Below the pieces are notes generated by a model that ran no database searches, was not told where the DNA came from, and was given only the letters and a program-made list of their open reading frames with translations. The position numbers and the translations under genes were made by a program. From positions 4,484,556 through 4,548,555 of the forward strand of contig NW_009799100.1 of the NCBI RefSeq assembly GCF_000213175.1: a stretch of DNA of 64,000 bases. The letters are read 5' to 3'. This DNA comes from Neurospora tetrasperma FGSC 2508 (taxonomy: Eukaryota; Ascomycota; Sordariomycetes; Sordariales; Sordariaceae). Within the stretch, counting starts at the first letter, position 1. Each line of letters opens with the position of its first letter. This document shows, in pieces, positions 12,201 to 24,134 of this stretch.

Positions 12201-12600
12201 TGTGAGGTGGAGCAAAAAGACGCTTTCGGTTGCAGTGGAATGGGGTCTCCACGGCGCGTTTTTCGGGTTTTCTGGAGTTTTCTGGGGTCACGGAAATCGT
12301 GGGATGCCCCTGGGGAACTGGGGGGGGGAGGCTCGGGGCAAACTGTGGGTGAAGAAAGCCTGGAGAGCGCCGAGAACCAAAAGACCTGCCAAGCCGATCC
12401 ACATCCGGCCAAGTATTGCGGGGTATCCACATGTGCCCACTCATGACGCCTTGGCGGGAGCCACCTAGAAATTTTTGTAGGTCATGTTCGGCTTGTGGGC
12501 GAGCGGCTGCTTGCCAGCTTCCGACTTTGCCCCTGCCGATGACTACCATCGCGATGACGATGGTGCGCGACTCGGTACTATAGCGGCCGAAAACCACGGG
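9292..12600. other. upstream region of xlr-1; long leader/promoter, no gene seen
   Basis: Many short frames occur on both strands but none exceeds about 160 codons or shows a domain. The first 150-600 bases beside the xlr-1 start are likely its 5' leader. Purine-rich minus-strand stretches (CT-rich on the xlr-1 sense strand) are common. I cannot place a transcription start or a specific operator from sequence alone. Confidence 0.4.
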
Positions 12601-15600
12601 ATCAGCGAGCTTTCCAGGTTGTATGTACCAGCTGCTGGCTACCTAGGTACCTAGGTAGTCAACACTGGTGACTGGAGGGGCAAGAGGGAGGAAGATATTC
12701 CAACCTTAGTCGACGAAACATTAAAACCACTCTCGCCAGTTCTTTCACGCATCAAAACATCACATGTTCCATTTTGAATTCAGGTATGTAACTCAAGCAT
12801 TCAGTCACCTGCTTCATTCTTTCCTCCTGTTGTTTGTCTCCCGTTGTTCGATACCTCCCGCTATGCTCTCCACATTTGGGCTTCTGGGGTCGGAACTGAA
12901 CAGGTGCACCTGCAAACTCGACAAAACACCACTTTCATTTACGCGGTGGCGACGAGGTTGACAAAAGCAGAACCCCATTTCTGTTCTTAAATATCCTCCT
13001 GCATCAAAGATATCGCCCGCTTCCTCTGGTTCGATGGACGGTGCCACCTCTCGATTTCAACCTACACAAGCTCTCTCCAAATTTTTGCTCTCATCTTTTG
13101 GGTTGGTGACGAGGATCCCCTACATGAACAACGCCTTCTGTAGATTACACGTGGGCTGCCTGAGTCGCGCGTCCCAACGCCGGGCCATCTGGAGGTGTCC
13201 TTGGAACCTGAAATTTCAGATTTGTCTAGCCTCGTGTATTGATCGAAACCTGCTGTTCCAGACTGTTCCATTCTGTTGCTATCAGACATACTTATCCTTT
13301 TCTCCAATTTATTTGAACTACACATCAACCAACATAAAAGCGAGAAAGAGGCTTCCAATAGTCGGATCTACCTCTAATGCTACACGCCCATTCAATTACC
13401 AACGACGTCACAATCCCGTCCGGCAGTTCGCTCAACACTTTTACTATGCAGTACATACTAATGGTGTACTTCTCCACAGACGCACCCGGTATCAAAAAGC
13501 GCTAGCGCCAAGTCTGGATATCTTTAGGTGCGCGTTTCACAAGAAACTGATCAGCGTGCTCCAACGTTCGTCATCACCTGTGGATGCTTTGTTTGAACAA
13601 TAGTGTTGCAAATCACTTCCTAACTCGCTAAAACCCTCCGCATCGCTTATAGATCAGAGAAACATACCCAGAGCAAGCAACTTGTAGTGTTGTGGTGTGG
13701 ATGAAAAAATACCAGAGTTACGGAAACTATCGACTTCTAGCCACAATATCTTGACCATCTAGGCTCTTTGAAAACAAACTATCGGCAGTAAAAAAAAACC
13801 GAGATGGATGAGATCATGCAGTGGAGCCGTACCTACATGTCTCCATGTCCCATGGTAGGCGCCGTCGAGTTGCAGCCGCTAGAAACCTGTACGTATTACC
13901 TAGGTATGTATAGGTGGGTAGGTACGCAGCACCCATTTGCAACAACATCAGTTGCTAGACCGCACCTGGCTGGTAGCGTCTGGCCCGCTATCAACCGAAC
14001 CCAAGGGCTGCCCGAAAAATTAGATTGACTATACTTTTGTTCCTTCGAGGTCTGTCCGCACGAACGCGGCTGTCAATGGGGGCATCCACGCATTTTGCTG
14101 ACATTTGCGGTGCCATACCTCTCGGACAAGAAGCTGGCCTCCATAATCTCGCCCATGACAGCTCGGGACTCACTTGAGCGGGCCGTTCTTTGACACTTCC
14201 GTCAACCATGCCTCTTCAACCCCGAATCGGTAGGATGTACAAGACTACACTACAATCATGGGACGCTACCCTGCCGCCAATCCGCCTTGCACCTGCAACC
14301 CCAACAGTAGCGCGGCAGGCCCATCTGTTAGAGCAGACTGGAGCTTCTTGAACCTTCTTCTTTTAGTGTCTTGACGGGGTAGTCACCAGAAGACCCTGAC
14401 GTTATTAGCCCCGAGATCCGGAAAACTAACCAAGACTGTCTTCAGGCCAAGTATATATGTGGATTCCCTTGACGTCTCGCTTTGTCTCCCCCTTCTCCGT
14501 GTGCAGCCAATCTGTGGTGGTGGTCATGAGTGGAGGGTTCAAGAGCAAGGAGTTGGTTGATGAAGAAGTTTAACTGAACCAAAAACCCAAGAAACCATCT
14601 TGAAATACCTGACCAAAGACCAGGCCACCAATGCACCTTCCACACGCCCATTCAACTCAAATCCGGGGAAGGACTCCACGGAAGCCTCGTTTTAACACTA
14701 CACTACCATCGGGAAGATGACGACGAGGATCATGGAGAATGAACCCTTGTTTGCGATGCCCGACCGACCGGCCGGCGGACCGATACTCCACATGCAAGCC
14801 AGATCGCAACCACGACCTTGAGTCTTGCCGGTCACACTGCGGTGTCCATTCTGATTTGCTAACCGCTCTGATACCCTTGTACTCGGTCTGCCATACTGCT
14901 ATTGGAGAGCCAATAGGCATCTTCCTCCATCGCCACATCGCTGAAGTGTTGCCGCAAACCCGATCCTTGAACGTCCAAGAACGTCTTCTCCGGACTATCG
15001 ACAGCTCCGACGCCCGTATTAGGAAGCAACATCTCATCCTTCCTGTGTATGTCCTTGCAAGTGACCGCCTTACCACACGCTGAAGAGAAATCATGAGCCC
15101 AAGATGAGCCCGAGCACAGAATTCTGATAAACACCTTGCTGGGCATGATCTAATCGCAAGCGCGCGGCCATGTTTCTCCAGTCTCAGTTAGTTTTCTCTT
15201 GTCCATCACGATGCTACATTCAAGGGGACATAGCGCTTTCTCTGGATAGTAATACGCACCTTCAGCGGACATCTCATTGATCATCCGAAAGTTTGGTGGC
15301 ATATGATCTAGCTTCGGGCATTTCTTGCTGTTGATACTAAATCCTGCCGAGAAATGCACATACCTATAGCTCAGACGATTTGGGGCAATTCCTTCAATGT
15401 ACCATAAGCAAACAATATAATACAACGACCTTGGTGTGTTTGGCTAACTAACAGTAGGTATTGATCGAAGGAATCGGGCTCGAACGGATCCAACTTAATC
15501 CGCCTTCAGGTTTCTCAGCACGTATAGCTGAAAGTTCATCATGATAGCTTTGAGCTTTCTCGGTAACTACCGAATTACAGTCTTCGCATACTCTATATCA

Positions 15601-18006
15601 CTGCTAGCTGGGCTGTCGTGACGGGAAACAACCTTGAAAGTATTGCTCTCAGCCTTTCCGTCTGGTCTAGGCCGAGTTCACGACTAAACCAAAGGTGAGC
15701 TATACCTGTGGTACGGATAAGTAACCTGACAACCAGAGTTACAACATGCAAGATCGCATCGATATGTCGCATTAACCCCTGCGGCGATATATTGCCTTAT
15801 GCACCCCGCCATTTGTCCCCGGAAAAGGGGCCGTTTTTCCACCACCATGGAGCGCGCATCAGAAGCAGTCAACACTCTGCCAAACCCGTGTCAGGTTTCG
15901 TTTTCAAAGCACCAGACAAACATGTTAAGTCCGATGTGTTCAAAAGGCATTGACATTCTCTTTACGACATTAAAAAAGGTGGCCCGCACAAATGCACCCC
16001 GGACTTGACATACCGGCATTGGCTTGACAACATCATGAGGTCCTTATATAACATGGCTGTGATGACAATTATATTGCTTCTTCCCCTCCGTCTGTACCTG
16101 TGGAATCGCACCTGGCCCTTCTGGACACGACGTTAGTACCAAAAAATTTTCATGAGAGACTGCACACTGTACAGATCATAGTGGTCCGCCGGCTCCTTAT
16201 CATGTTACCGTTATCCATCTAGTATCCGCTGTGGCTGCTTTTCTTTGCTTCGTTTTGCCTGGACTGATCATGGTCCTGCTGGAATATACTCATCGCGCTC
16301 AGAGTCTGCTGTGCAAGCGTTAGGCTGTCAGGCCTAGTGGAAGTTGGAAAAACCCGGTCGCAGACCACTATACTCAGATGGACTTCGGGTCTCTGGCAGC
16401 CATCATCTATCTTCAACGCCAACAACCCTGGTGCTAGTAACTGAAAGCATCTCACATGATCAACCGTTGAGTTTTTCAGATAGTTCTGCACATAGCAGCC
16501 ACAGAGCCTTCATCATTGTCGTCCAATCGGTAGAATGAAGTGTCCCAGTCTGCATGTCAAAAACCACGTGTCGGCAAATATCGCAATGGTCGGGCGGGAT
16601 GTGTTAGCAGTTTGCAGTCTGCCTAACCTCCTCACATCCTCCTCTCTCGGATATTTCTAGAGGTACCTACCTCCATGCCACTTTAGTATTTCGGAGGAAG
16701 GAAGCACGACAGAACCGTTCGAAGTTCAGATCTGGGCGTACCAAGCTTTACTAAATGCCTACTGCGGGGAGGAAGCATATCATGATCGGCAAACATTGGG
16801 AGGAAGAAAGAGAAACCATTTACAGAATCGGATCAACAAACATCAGATATTGGATACTTACTCACTCGACTATAGGAGCAGGACGACAGCGACATAACAT
16901 CTTCGATGATAGGTGACCATTGGAGAGATTAGCCGTGGTTAGTTGCTGGCTGAATAATATGACGCTACCTTCTACGAGGCCACACGCTATTAATGATGAT
17001 CAGTTTTTACTTTCACGGTCTGGTGATGGATCTGTGGTAGATTGATGGGCTTCATTGTTCGCAAACCACCATTCCCCATATTGGAAAGCTTCCCATGAAA
17101 ATCTACTGAGAAAGAGAACTACCTATCTCACAGATGAGAAGCTGTAATTGCCAGATATCATCACTCATTGACGCGCACTTCTAAGCAGTCCATTGGAATA
17201 AATTTCCACAACGAGACAAGCGTTTCTCAGTCTTCACAGATTTCAACTCCGCAGATCACACACAAACTCGAGTCCCTCCACAAAACAGCCACTCATCGCC
17301 AGTCAGTTGAATCAACGGCGTCCATTACCACCAGTGATGCATACATACCTAGTGTGGAGATGCAGTGGTCTCGTAGCCTCCGAGTATGAACTCCTCTCCC
17401 TGAGTCCGGCACTTACCATGACAACTCCTGTTCCCCCACAAAGTATTACCGACCATATCCTACCCTCTACCTTACTGTAGACTCGCATTCGTCGCCGTCA
17501 AACTATCCGGATGTTCAGTGGGCAGTGATACCCAAGTTCTGCTCGAGCTACCGTGACAGATGATGGGCAGTCACTTAGAGTGCCTACCTCTAGGTAGCCG
17601 CAATGACGCCCCAACTTCGATGTCTCCTTCGCTTTCTGTGTCATCTCTGTCGAAGGTTTCTGGTATTTTATTCCGGCAAGATTGGAAGGATTGAGCCAGA
17701 ATCATGTTTCTTTTTCCAAGCTGCAGACCTTGGGTACTATGTAGGTATCATTTGCTTTTGGACGACACAAATGTACGAGAGTTTCCTTGCGCTGGTCAAT
17801 CTTGAACCTTGAGGGAAAGGTTTTGGAAATGATCTGCACACACTTCATAGTTGCTGGCTATAACTGGGGCAATCTTCGAGTGTCGCTGGCAATGCCCGGA
17901 GTGTATCAGGCTTGTTGCTGTAATTACAATCTTGCGTGCATACTATAGGCTCAGAATTTCAATTATTCAGGTATCTATCACTAAGAAGCGCCAGTGGTTT
18001 AGTGGT
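12601..18006. other. gene-free region, part of the 12-kb tract between xlr-1 and the dynamin-like gene
   Basis: No frame has family resemblance. The longest is 13034-13603 (189 codons, ATG start, no domain, Cys/Arg-rich like random sequence). It is not called as a gene. The stretch contains a perfect 20-bp palindrome at 12639-12658, a TACCTAGGTA decamer at 13897-13906, and related CTACCTCTAGGTAG-type motifs near 16660 and 17585. Composition becomes more mixed and slightly A+T-richer toward 14-18 kb. It could hold non-coding transcripts, decayed sequence or distal regulatory DNA. Confidence 0.4.
12639..12658. repeat. perfect 20-bp palindrome built from CCTAGG and GGTACC
   Basis: The 20 bases read identically on both strands: CTACCTAGGT followed by ACCTAGGTAG. 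It contains two CCTAGG hexamers flanking a central GGTACC. It lies about 3.3 kb upstream of the xlr-1 start and just before a T/C-rich stretch. It could bind a dimeric factor or form a cruciform. The same decamer occurs elsewhere in non-coding parts of this window. Confidence 0.9.
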
Positions 18007-18741
18007 NNNNNNNNNNNNNNNNNNNNNNNNNNNNNNNNNNNNNNNNNNNNNNNNNNNNNNNNNNNNNNNNNNNNNNNNNNNNNNNNNNNNNNNNNNNNNN
18101 NNNNNNNNNNNNNNNNNNNNNNNNNNNNNNNNNNNNNNNNNNNNNNNNNNNNNNNNNNNNNNNNNNNNNNNNNNNNNNNNNNNNNNNNNNNNNNNNNNNN
18201 NNNNNNNNNNNNNNNNNNNNNNNNNNNNNNNNNNNNNNNNNNNNNNNNNNNNNNNNNNNNNNNNNNNNNNNNNNNNNNNNNNNNNNNNNNNNNNNNNNNN
18301 NNNNNNNNNNNNNNNNNNNNNNNNNNNNNNNNNNNNNNNNNNNNNNNNNNNNNNNNNNNNNNNNNNNNNNNNNNNNNNNNNNNNNNNNNNNNNNNNNNNN
18401 NNNNNNNNNNNNNNNNNNNNNNNNNNNNNNNNNNNNNNNNNNNNNNNNNNNNNNNNNNNNNNNNNNNNNNNNNNNNNNNNNNNNNNNNNNNNNNNNNNNN
18501 NNNNNNNNNNNNNNNNNNNNNNNNNNNNNNNNNNNNNNNNNNNNNNNNNNNNNNNNNNNNNNNNNNNNNNNNNNNNNNNNNNNNNNNNNNNNNNNNNNNN
18601 NNNNNNNNNNNNNNNNNNNNNNNNNNNNNNNNNNNNNNNNNNNNNNNNNNNNNNNNNNNNNNNNNNNNNNNNNNNNNNNNNNNNNNNNNNNNNNNNNNNN
18701 NNNNNNNNNNNNNNNNNNNNNNNNNNNNNNNNNNNNNNNNN
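18007..18741. other. assembly gap (735 N)
   Basis: A run of N with unknown content. The right flank (18742-18900) is a strong polypyrimidine tract with several T runs of 6-10, which may explain why sequencing stopped here. Open frames reported across the N run are artefacts. Confidence 0.98.
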
Positions 18742-21230
18742 TTTTTTCCTTTTTTTTTTTGCTCCTTTCCTTTACCACTCTAGTTTTCACTTCCTTTTTT
18801 CTTTTTTTGTTTCCCGTCCTCTTATACCTTTGATTTCTCATTTCTTTGTTCCATAGGCGCTCCTTCCTCGTTCTCCAAGTCCGGTCCGAATTCTTTTTTT
18901 TTTCCCCTAATGTGTGGTATCAAATCTCTATATACCTACACGAGCAAGGTTTCTGGACTGCAAGGGTAGGGTGTTAGTGCTTTTCGCGGGCGGTCTCCAC
19001 GGAAAATCCTCCTCGCACTACCCAAATCATAGCGCCAAGACCGAAAACCCCCTTTTCGCCCGCAAAAGAATTGTTAGCACTATCTGAATTTCGCGCTTTT
19101 TCTGTTAGTGCATTCCCGTACAGCCGTTTTTCGCGCTTTCGTGGACTTTTCGTGTAATCATTAATCAACAACATCAACAGCAAAACGTTCGATATGCCTC
19201 CCCGAATCCAGCTCTGCACGTAACAACCCAGAATCCAGCCTTGCACCCATACGGAAGGGCGCGGCGTGCCGCCCCGAACACTAGTTGCATTAGCTGAAAG
19301 AAGAGTTACTCGCTCTGCAGCGATGCGCATTTGACCTTCACTGCTGCGGAACATAACGAAGATCGAGCTCCCTCAACCATGTAGAGTAAACGACGCGTAA
19401 TCAGCCCTCTAATTGAAGCGCTCGTGGTCCCTTCCTTGATCCTTGATACTCGAGTCACTCTCACAATATCTCGATCGTCCTCCCCTTCTTAAGTTTTTGC
19501 AGCGTCTCTGTACGTATGCGCCAACGGGGCAGCTGCGACACAATCTAGAAGTACCAATAATCTCACATCTCATCAGATACTGTTTACCTTTCAACGCTAA
19601 TATCTGACATAAAAGTATTTCATGCGGTTGTCAAGACAGCCTCAAATTTCTGCACAAAACTGTTGTATTGGCCTTTCAGTCAGAAACGAAGCTGAATTTG
19701 TTGAGTGTCTGCAGCGGGGAGCGGTAAGTTGGCCGCTCGGTTTTCGGAGGACTCGTTATAGAAGAGGTATCCAAGTCACTTGTCTGTGCCTGTCAGGTCG
19801 TCCCGAAAATGGGGGCGGGTTCTAACAGCCCTTAGTAATTCAGTTAGTACTCGAATGCAATCCAACGACGCTGTAAAGGCTGCGTTTGGCTTCAACCTCC
19901 CAGGTACTCTAGGTACTGTACAATGTATTCTCCATTTGTATAGTGCCAATTACCGCAAGTCACGGGCAGTTTCGGCTCGGCTCAACGCGCTGCGGCCCTC
20001 ATGATGGATGGCTACCGGCTTCATGTTCCACCCAAGCGTGAGGCCTACTGTACTGTCGCGCGCAATACTGCATGGTCAAACTACCCATGTACTCAAGGAG
20101 GTAGATAGAGAGCTCATTGATATATCAATAAGTCCGATTGTAGAAGCCTGGACGCAGATGAACGCGATCGATGAACGACGTATGTGGACGGCGGTGGCAG
20201 CTCCCGTTTCTCGGCCCCGTCCGCGTTCCCGTTTGTTCCATGCGCCTTTTGCTCCTCGTCCTCTAAGAGTCGAAGTCTTTCAGGTTTACACTCGCATTGT
20301 TGGAGCTACTTACAACATGACAGCCTCCATCCATTTCCTATGCAAAATTTTGAGCTTGTGAAGAGTGAAAACAAAAGCGGCGGAAATCCTGCCGTTCCAC
20401 GGGAGCGGGCCAGTCATCACCCTGTTTACACGTTAAACAGAATTTTTGTGATGCTACTTTTTAAACGGTCAAACATCTATGTAGAGGTATATACTGTTCT
20501 TTGATAGTGTTCCAAGTTCACGTTGAAAAGGATAGTCTGCCTAATTCATATTCGTTTTCTGTCGTTCCAGTGTCACGCACGTAACTGGCGGAATCAGTCC
20601 TCCTCGTTTGGTATCATGCCCTAGTCAATGAATACCGCTCTTTGAGCGGCGGAATGTATCTGGTAAGTCGGATATTTGCACACATATTATGGCGTTTGCG
20701 TAGGTGGCAGCCCAACGGGCAAAGTCCGTTTGGACTTGCGGGTACTTTGATGGTTCAAACGTGAAGGGATAGTGATAGCGCTGTGAATGATGACTCTTGT
20801 TTGAGTGTGTCGTGTTGATGTCGTTGGCTGCTCGGTGGATTCTTCAGCTTTGTGGATATTAAGAGCAATGAGTTATCCCATACGTTGATGGTGCCTGTTC
20901 TAATCTTCCTTCATCAGAGCTCCTATCCTTCCTCCGTTGAGTACCTCTAGCTGAATACCTCTAGACTCGCGATTCCACAAGGGGCTTTTCTCCCAATTTT
21001 GCCTTCCCCTAGGTATCTTAGTCGCAGTTGTAATGCTGCGGCCAATTCGTTCTCTGCCTTTTATCTCGAGCCTACTGGTTTCAAGGAAGTGTGTTGTCTC
21101 GTGGCATTTTGTTTCACGGTCCTCTCACAGACAATCACGCCGCTTGGTAAGTTTTCCTTTTGTTTGTGTCGATGTAATCCACCACTGCTTGGTGCTGACA
21201 AAATGGAAAATAAAGGCTTCCTTCGTTACG
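18742..21230. other. gene-free region right of the gap; promoter and leader of the dynamin-like gene at its right end
   Basis: It starts with about 150 bases of T/C-rich DNA. Short frames around 19622-20361 have no recognisable content. TACCTCTAG-type motifs occur near 20940-20960 and a CCTAGGTA near 21008. The last 200 bases are the probable 5' leader of the gene starting at 21231. A long in-frame upstream extension (21033-21230) is open, but it lacks family similarity and precedes a good start context. Confidence 0.4.
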
Positions 21231-23771
21231 ATGCACGACACGGCAACTACCCCCGGGAGCCAATCGCCAGACTCCAGTTTCGCTAATCTAGACAGCCTCG
21301 GAAACCATATCTACCTCGAGAAGCAAGACAAGCTGCGCGATCTGGGAATTAACCTCCAAACGTCACAGGTAATGTCAGCCGACACACTTTTGTGACCCGA
21401 TCATACGGTTTGTTCTCGCTTAACCTTGGATTAGATCATCGTTGTAGGTGGGCAATCATCCGGCAAAAGCTCCCTCCTCGAGAGCTTGACAGGTTTCTCG
21501 CTGCCTCGAGGCCAGGGTTGCTGTACACGGTTCGCGACGCAAATCACACTGCGCCGCCACCCGACCAAGAAGACTGTCATCTCGATCATACCCAGAAGCA
21601 ATGCGGACCAGAAGCTAAGAGAAACGTTGAGAGCGTTCCGGCATGAGCTCACTGATTTTCGCCCGGAGGATGTGGCTGGTGTCATTGAAAAGGTGTGCAT
21701 AATGATCCTTGACATGAGGATGAAGAGACCTGCTAACTGAGGGCTTTGTAGGCCAACATGGTGATGGAAATTAGATCAGGGATCAACAAGGACATTCTCA
21801 GTCTCCCCATGTTCAGCGATGATATTCTCAAGATTGAGATTTCGAGCCCTGACGTGAGTGGTACAGCTGGCAGTTCATCGCCAGGAGGATAGAATAGCCG
21901 GCTGACAATTGGAATGTACAGAATCCTCATCTGACTGTTATTGATGTGCCTGGGCTTTTCCAGGTAACAGACCAGTGTAAGTATACATTCTTCTGTTGAC
22001 GCCGAGACTGCGAGCTGACAGTACAATTCAGTAGGTTATGCTACTAATCAAGATAAGTCGATGGTTGAGGCGATGGTGAAGAGACATATGAAGAACGAGA
22101 GAACCATGTAAGTTTTTGAGAGACTGCGAGTCCTTTGGTCATCCCTCAGTAACATGCTGAACGTTTTAGCGTCTTGGCTGTATTGTCCTGTCTTTCGGAT
22201 CCAGCAACCGAAGGAATCCTTCAGTTTGCCAAAGTAGCCGACCCCAAAGGTGAGAGAACCGTTGGAGTTCTTACCAAAGCCGATCTGGTAAAAGAAAAGG
22301 CCGTCCTTCAGTCGCTTTCCAACTTGGTGATGGGCACAACTCTCAAGCTTGGTTACTTCGTTGTGCGGAACCGGGGTGCCGACGAAGACGATCTGGATAT
22401 ATCCCAATGCAACAGGAAAGAAGTCGAACTTTTTGAGGATCCACAATGGAAGGATATTGCGAGCACCGGGCGTGTTGGAGTTGATACCTTGAGGAAAGAG
22501 CTGCAGTCCCTCCTTACAGGGCTCGCCAAGCGCGAGTTACCGAAGCAAAAAGCTGAAGTCATAAAGCGTCTGGCTGATTGTGAGAAGAGAAGCATCTCCT
22601 ATGGGCCGCCCAGGTCAACTCCAGCAGCTCAACGGGAGCATTTGATCAAGTTGGCGCTGAGGTTCGAGAGGTTGGTAAACGATGCTCTCGAGGGCCTATA
22701 TGGCAGGGATGTCCTATTTGGAGAGAAGCCTCCGCTGAAGCTCATCACCAAGATCATTGAGCTCAACGAAGGATTTTCTAACGCAATCTGGAAGAAAGGT
22801 CAGACCTGGAACTTCAAAGGGAAGACGACGGAGAAGGACAATGGCGCCGAAGCTGCCTACATCAAACTGATAAACGAGGCTTTCGACTGGGCATCAACTT
22901 TTCCAGAATTATTGGAGTATCGTCATCCCAACATTGTTTCTTTCAAGAACCCACAAAACGACATCATGGCCTTCATTGGAGAGTGTTACTCGGCAAGTCG
23001 TGGACCAGAACTGGGATCGGTGAGTTTATCTTCTGTGCAGCACTCATTCAACAAGCAAAAACACTGACACCGGTTCAGTTTGGCGGGTCGGTGTTGACAA
23101 TGGCATTTCAAGCCCAAGCGACGAGCTGGGATGAAGCCGCAACTCGTCATGTCAAGGGGGCTGTCTTGGTTATCCATCGGTTCCTATACACGCTTCTGGA
23201 GGTTCTAGTAGCGGATCAGAGAATGCGCGAGGAGTTATGGTCATCTCTCCAAGATGATCTGCTGAAGGGTTATCGACGGGCATGCGACCACGCCAAGTTC
23301 GTCATCAACACGGAGCTTAACGGTCGTCCGGTAACCTACAACCATTATTTCAACGACAACCTCCAGAGAGCTAGGCTGGGCCGCCAAAGGTCCATTCTCC
23401 AGGGATTGGACGCGAATGGTCCAAATACGAAGGTCGATCTCTCCAAGGTGCAGGCTTTGATGACGAGCGCGGTGGAAAACAAATCCAATGCTGAGCAGGT
23501 CAAGGAGGACATCCATGACATACTCAAAAGCTACTATAAGGTCGCCCGGAAGAGGTTCGTTGATAACATTTGCCAGCAGGCAATCAATCATTTCCTCCTC
23601 GACGGCGATCAAAGTCCTGTCAAGATATTCACGGCGAATTGGGTAGCCAAGCTAAACGATCGTCAACTTAATAGCATCGCCGGCGAGGATGCTACTACGA
23701 CAACGGCGAGACAGAGGCTGGAAACGGAGATTGAAGGCCTGAAAAAGGCTTTGGAGGTATTACGGTATTGA
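21231..23771 (+). CDS. Mx/dynamin-like large GTPase
   Basis: A dynamin-superfamily GTPase of the fungal Mx-like type; such proteins assemble on and remodel membranes, but the role of this member is unknown. Exons: 21231-21368, 21435-21692, 21752-21853, 21922-21976, 22032-22107, 22170-23019, 23079-23771. All junctions are GT-AG and in phase; 2172 nt, 723 aa. The G1 P-loop GGQSSGKSS is at about 51-59 and is preceded by the typical QIIVV. The switch I region PRGQGCCTRFATQITL follows. G3 DVPG is at 174-177 and G4 TKAD at 245-248. The middle and GTPase-effector helices follow to the C-terminus. There is no PH domain and no proline-rich tail, unlike classical dynamin. I chose the ATG at 21231 because the residues after it (IYLEKQDKLRDLGIN) are the conserved lead-in to the G domain. 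A decayed second copy lies about 370 bases downstream. Confidence 0.92.
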
Positions 23772-24134
23772 TGATAGTGACTCATGGGCGAACGGTGCCA
23801 GCAACGACTCGTTATTCTCTGGCGGGTGATGTTCAACCAACGTACTAACGTGGCCTAACATGGCAGGGGCCCTAATGATGGGAATTGCAGTCGCGGGATT
23901 GTAATCTTTGGATGTTTTGCGAGATTGTTGGGGGAAGTGGGAGAGAGAAGAAGAAGGGAAGGGACGAAGAGCCGGCTCTTTACACAGACCCCACTGCTGT
24001 AAGGCACAGGTACGAACGATAACTGGGCGAGGGACCTTGATGGGTTGTTCCATCTGATTATTCACACCCGCTAGAAATAAATTTCTCGTAATTACTCCTC
24101 GTAAGCTACCATCATTTGCTGTCATCGCCATTGT
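23772..24134. other. spacer between the dynamin-like gene and its decayed copy
   Basis: About 360 bases with no coding signal that I can support. It is probably the 3' UTR of the intact gene. A minus-strand frame (23760-24131) overlaps the gene end and looks spurious. I saw no alignable G1 P-loop here, so the first part of the duplicate copy is missing or unrecognisable. Confidence 0.5.

Noticed and set aside
13034-13603. 189-codon plus-strand open frame with an ATG in the gene-free tract
   Set aside because: No domain, signal peptide or family resemblance; Cys/Arg/His-rich composition like random translation; no supporting splice signals. Could be a lineage-specific gene but the sequence does not support it.
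14657-15425. Overlapping frames (145, 95, 91 codons minus; 114 plus) suggesting a small gene
   Set aside because: Frames on both strands are of similar length and none resembles a protein family.
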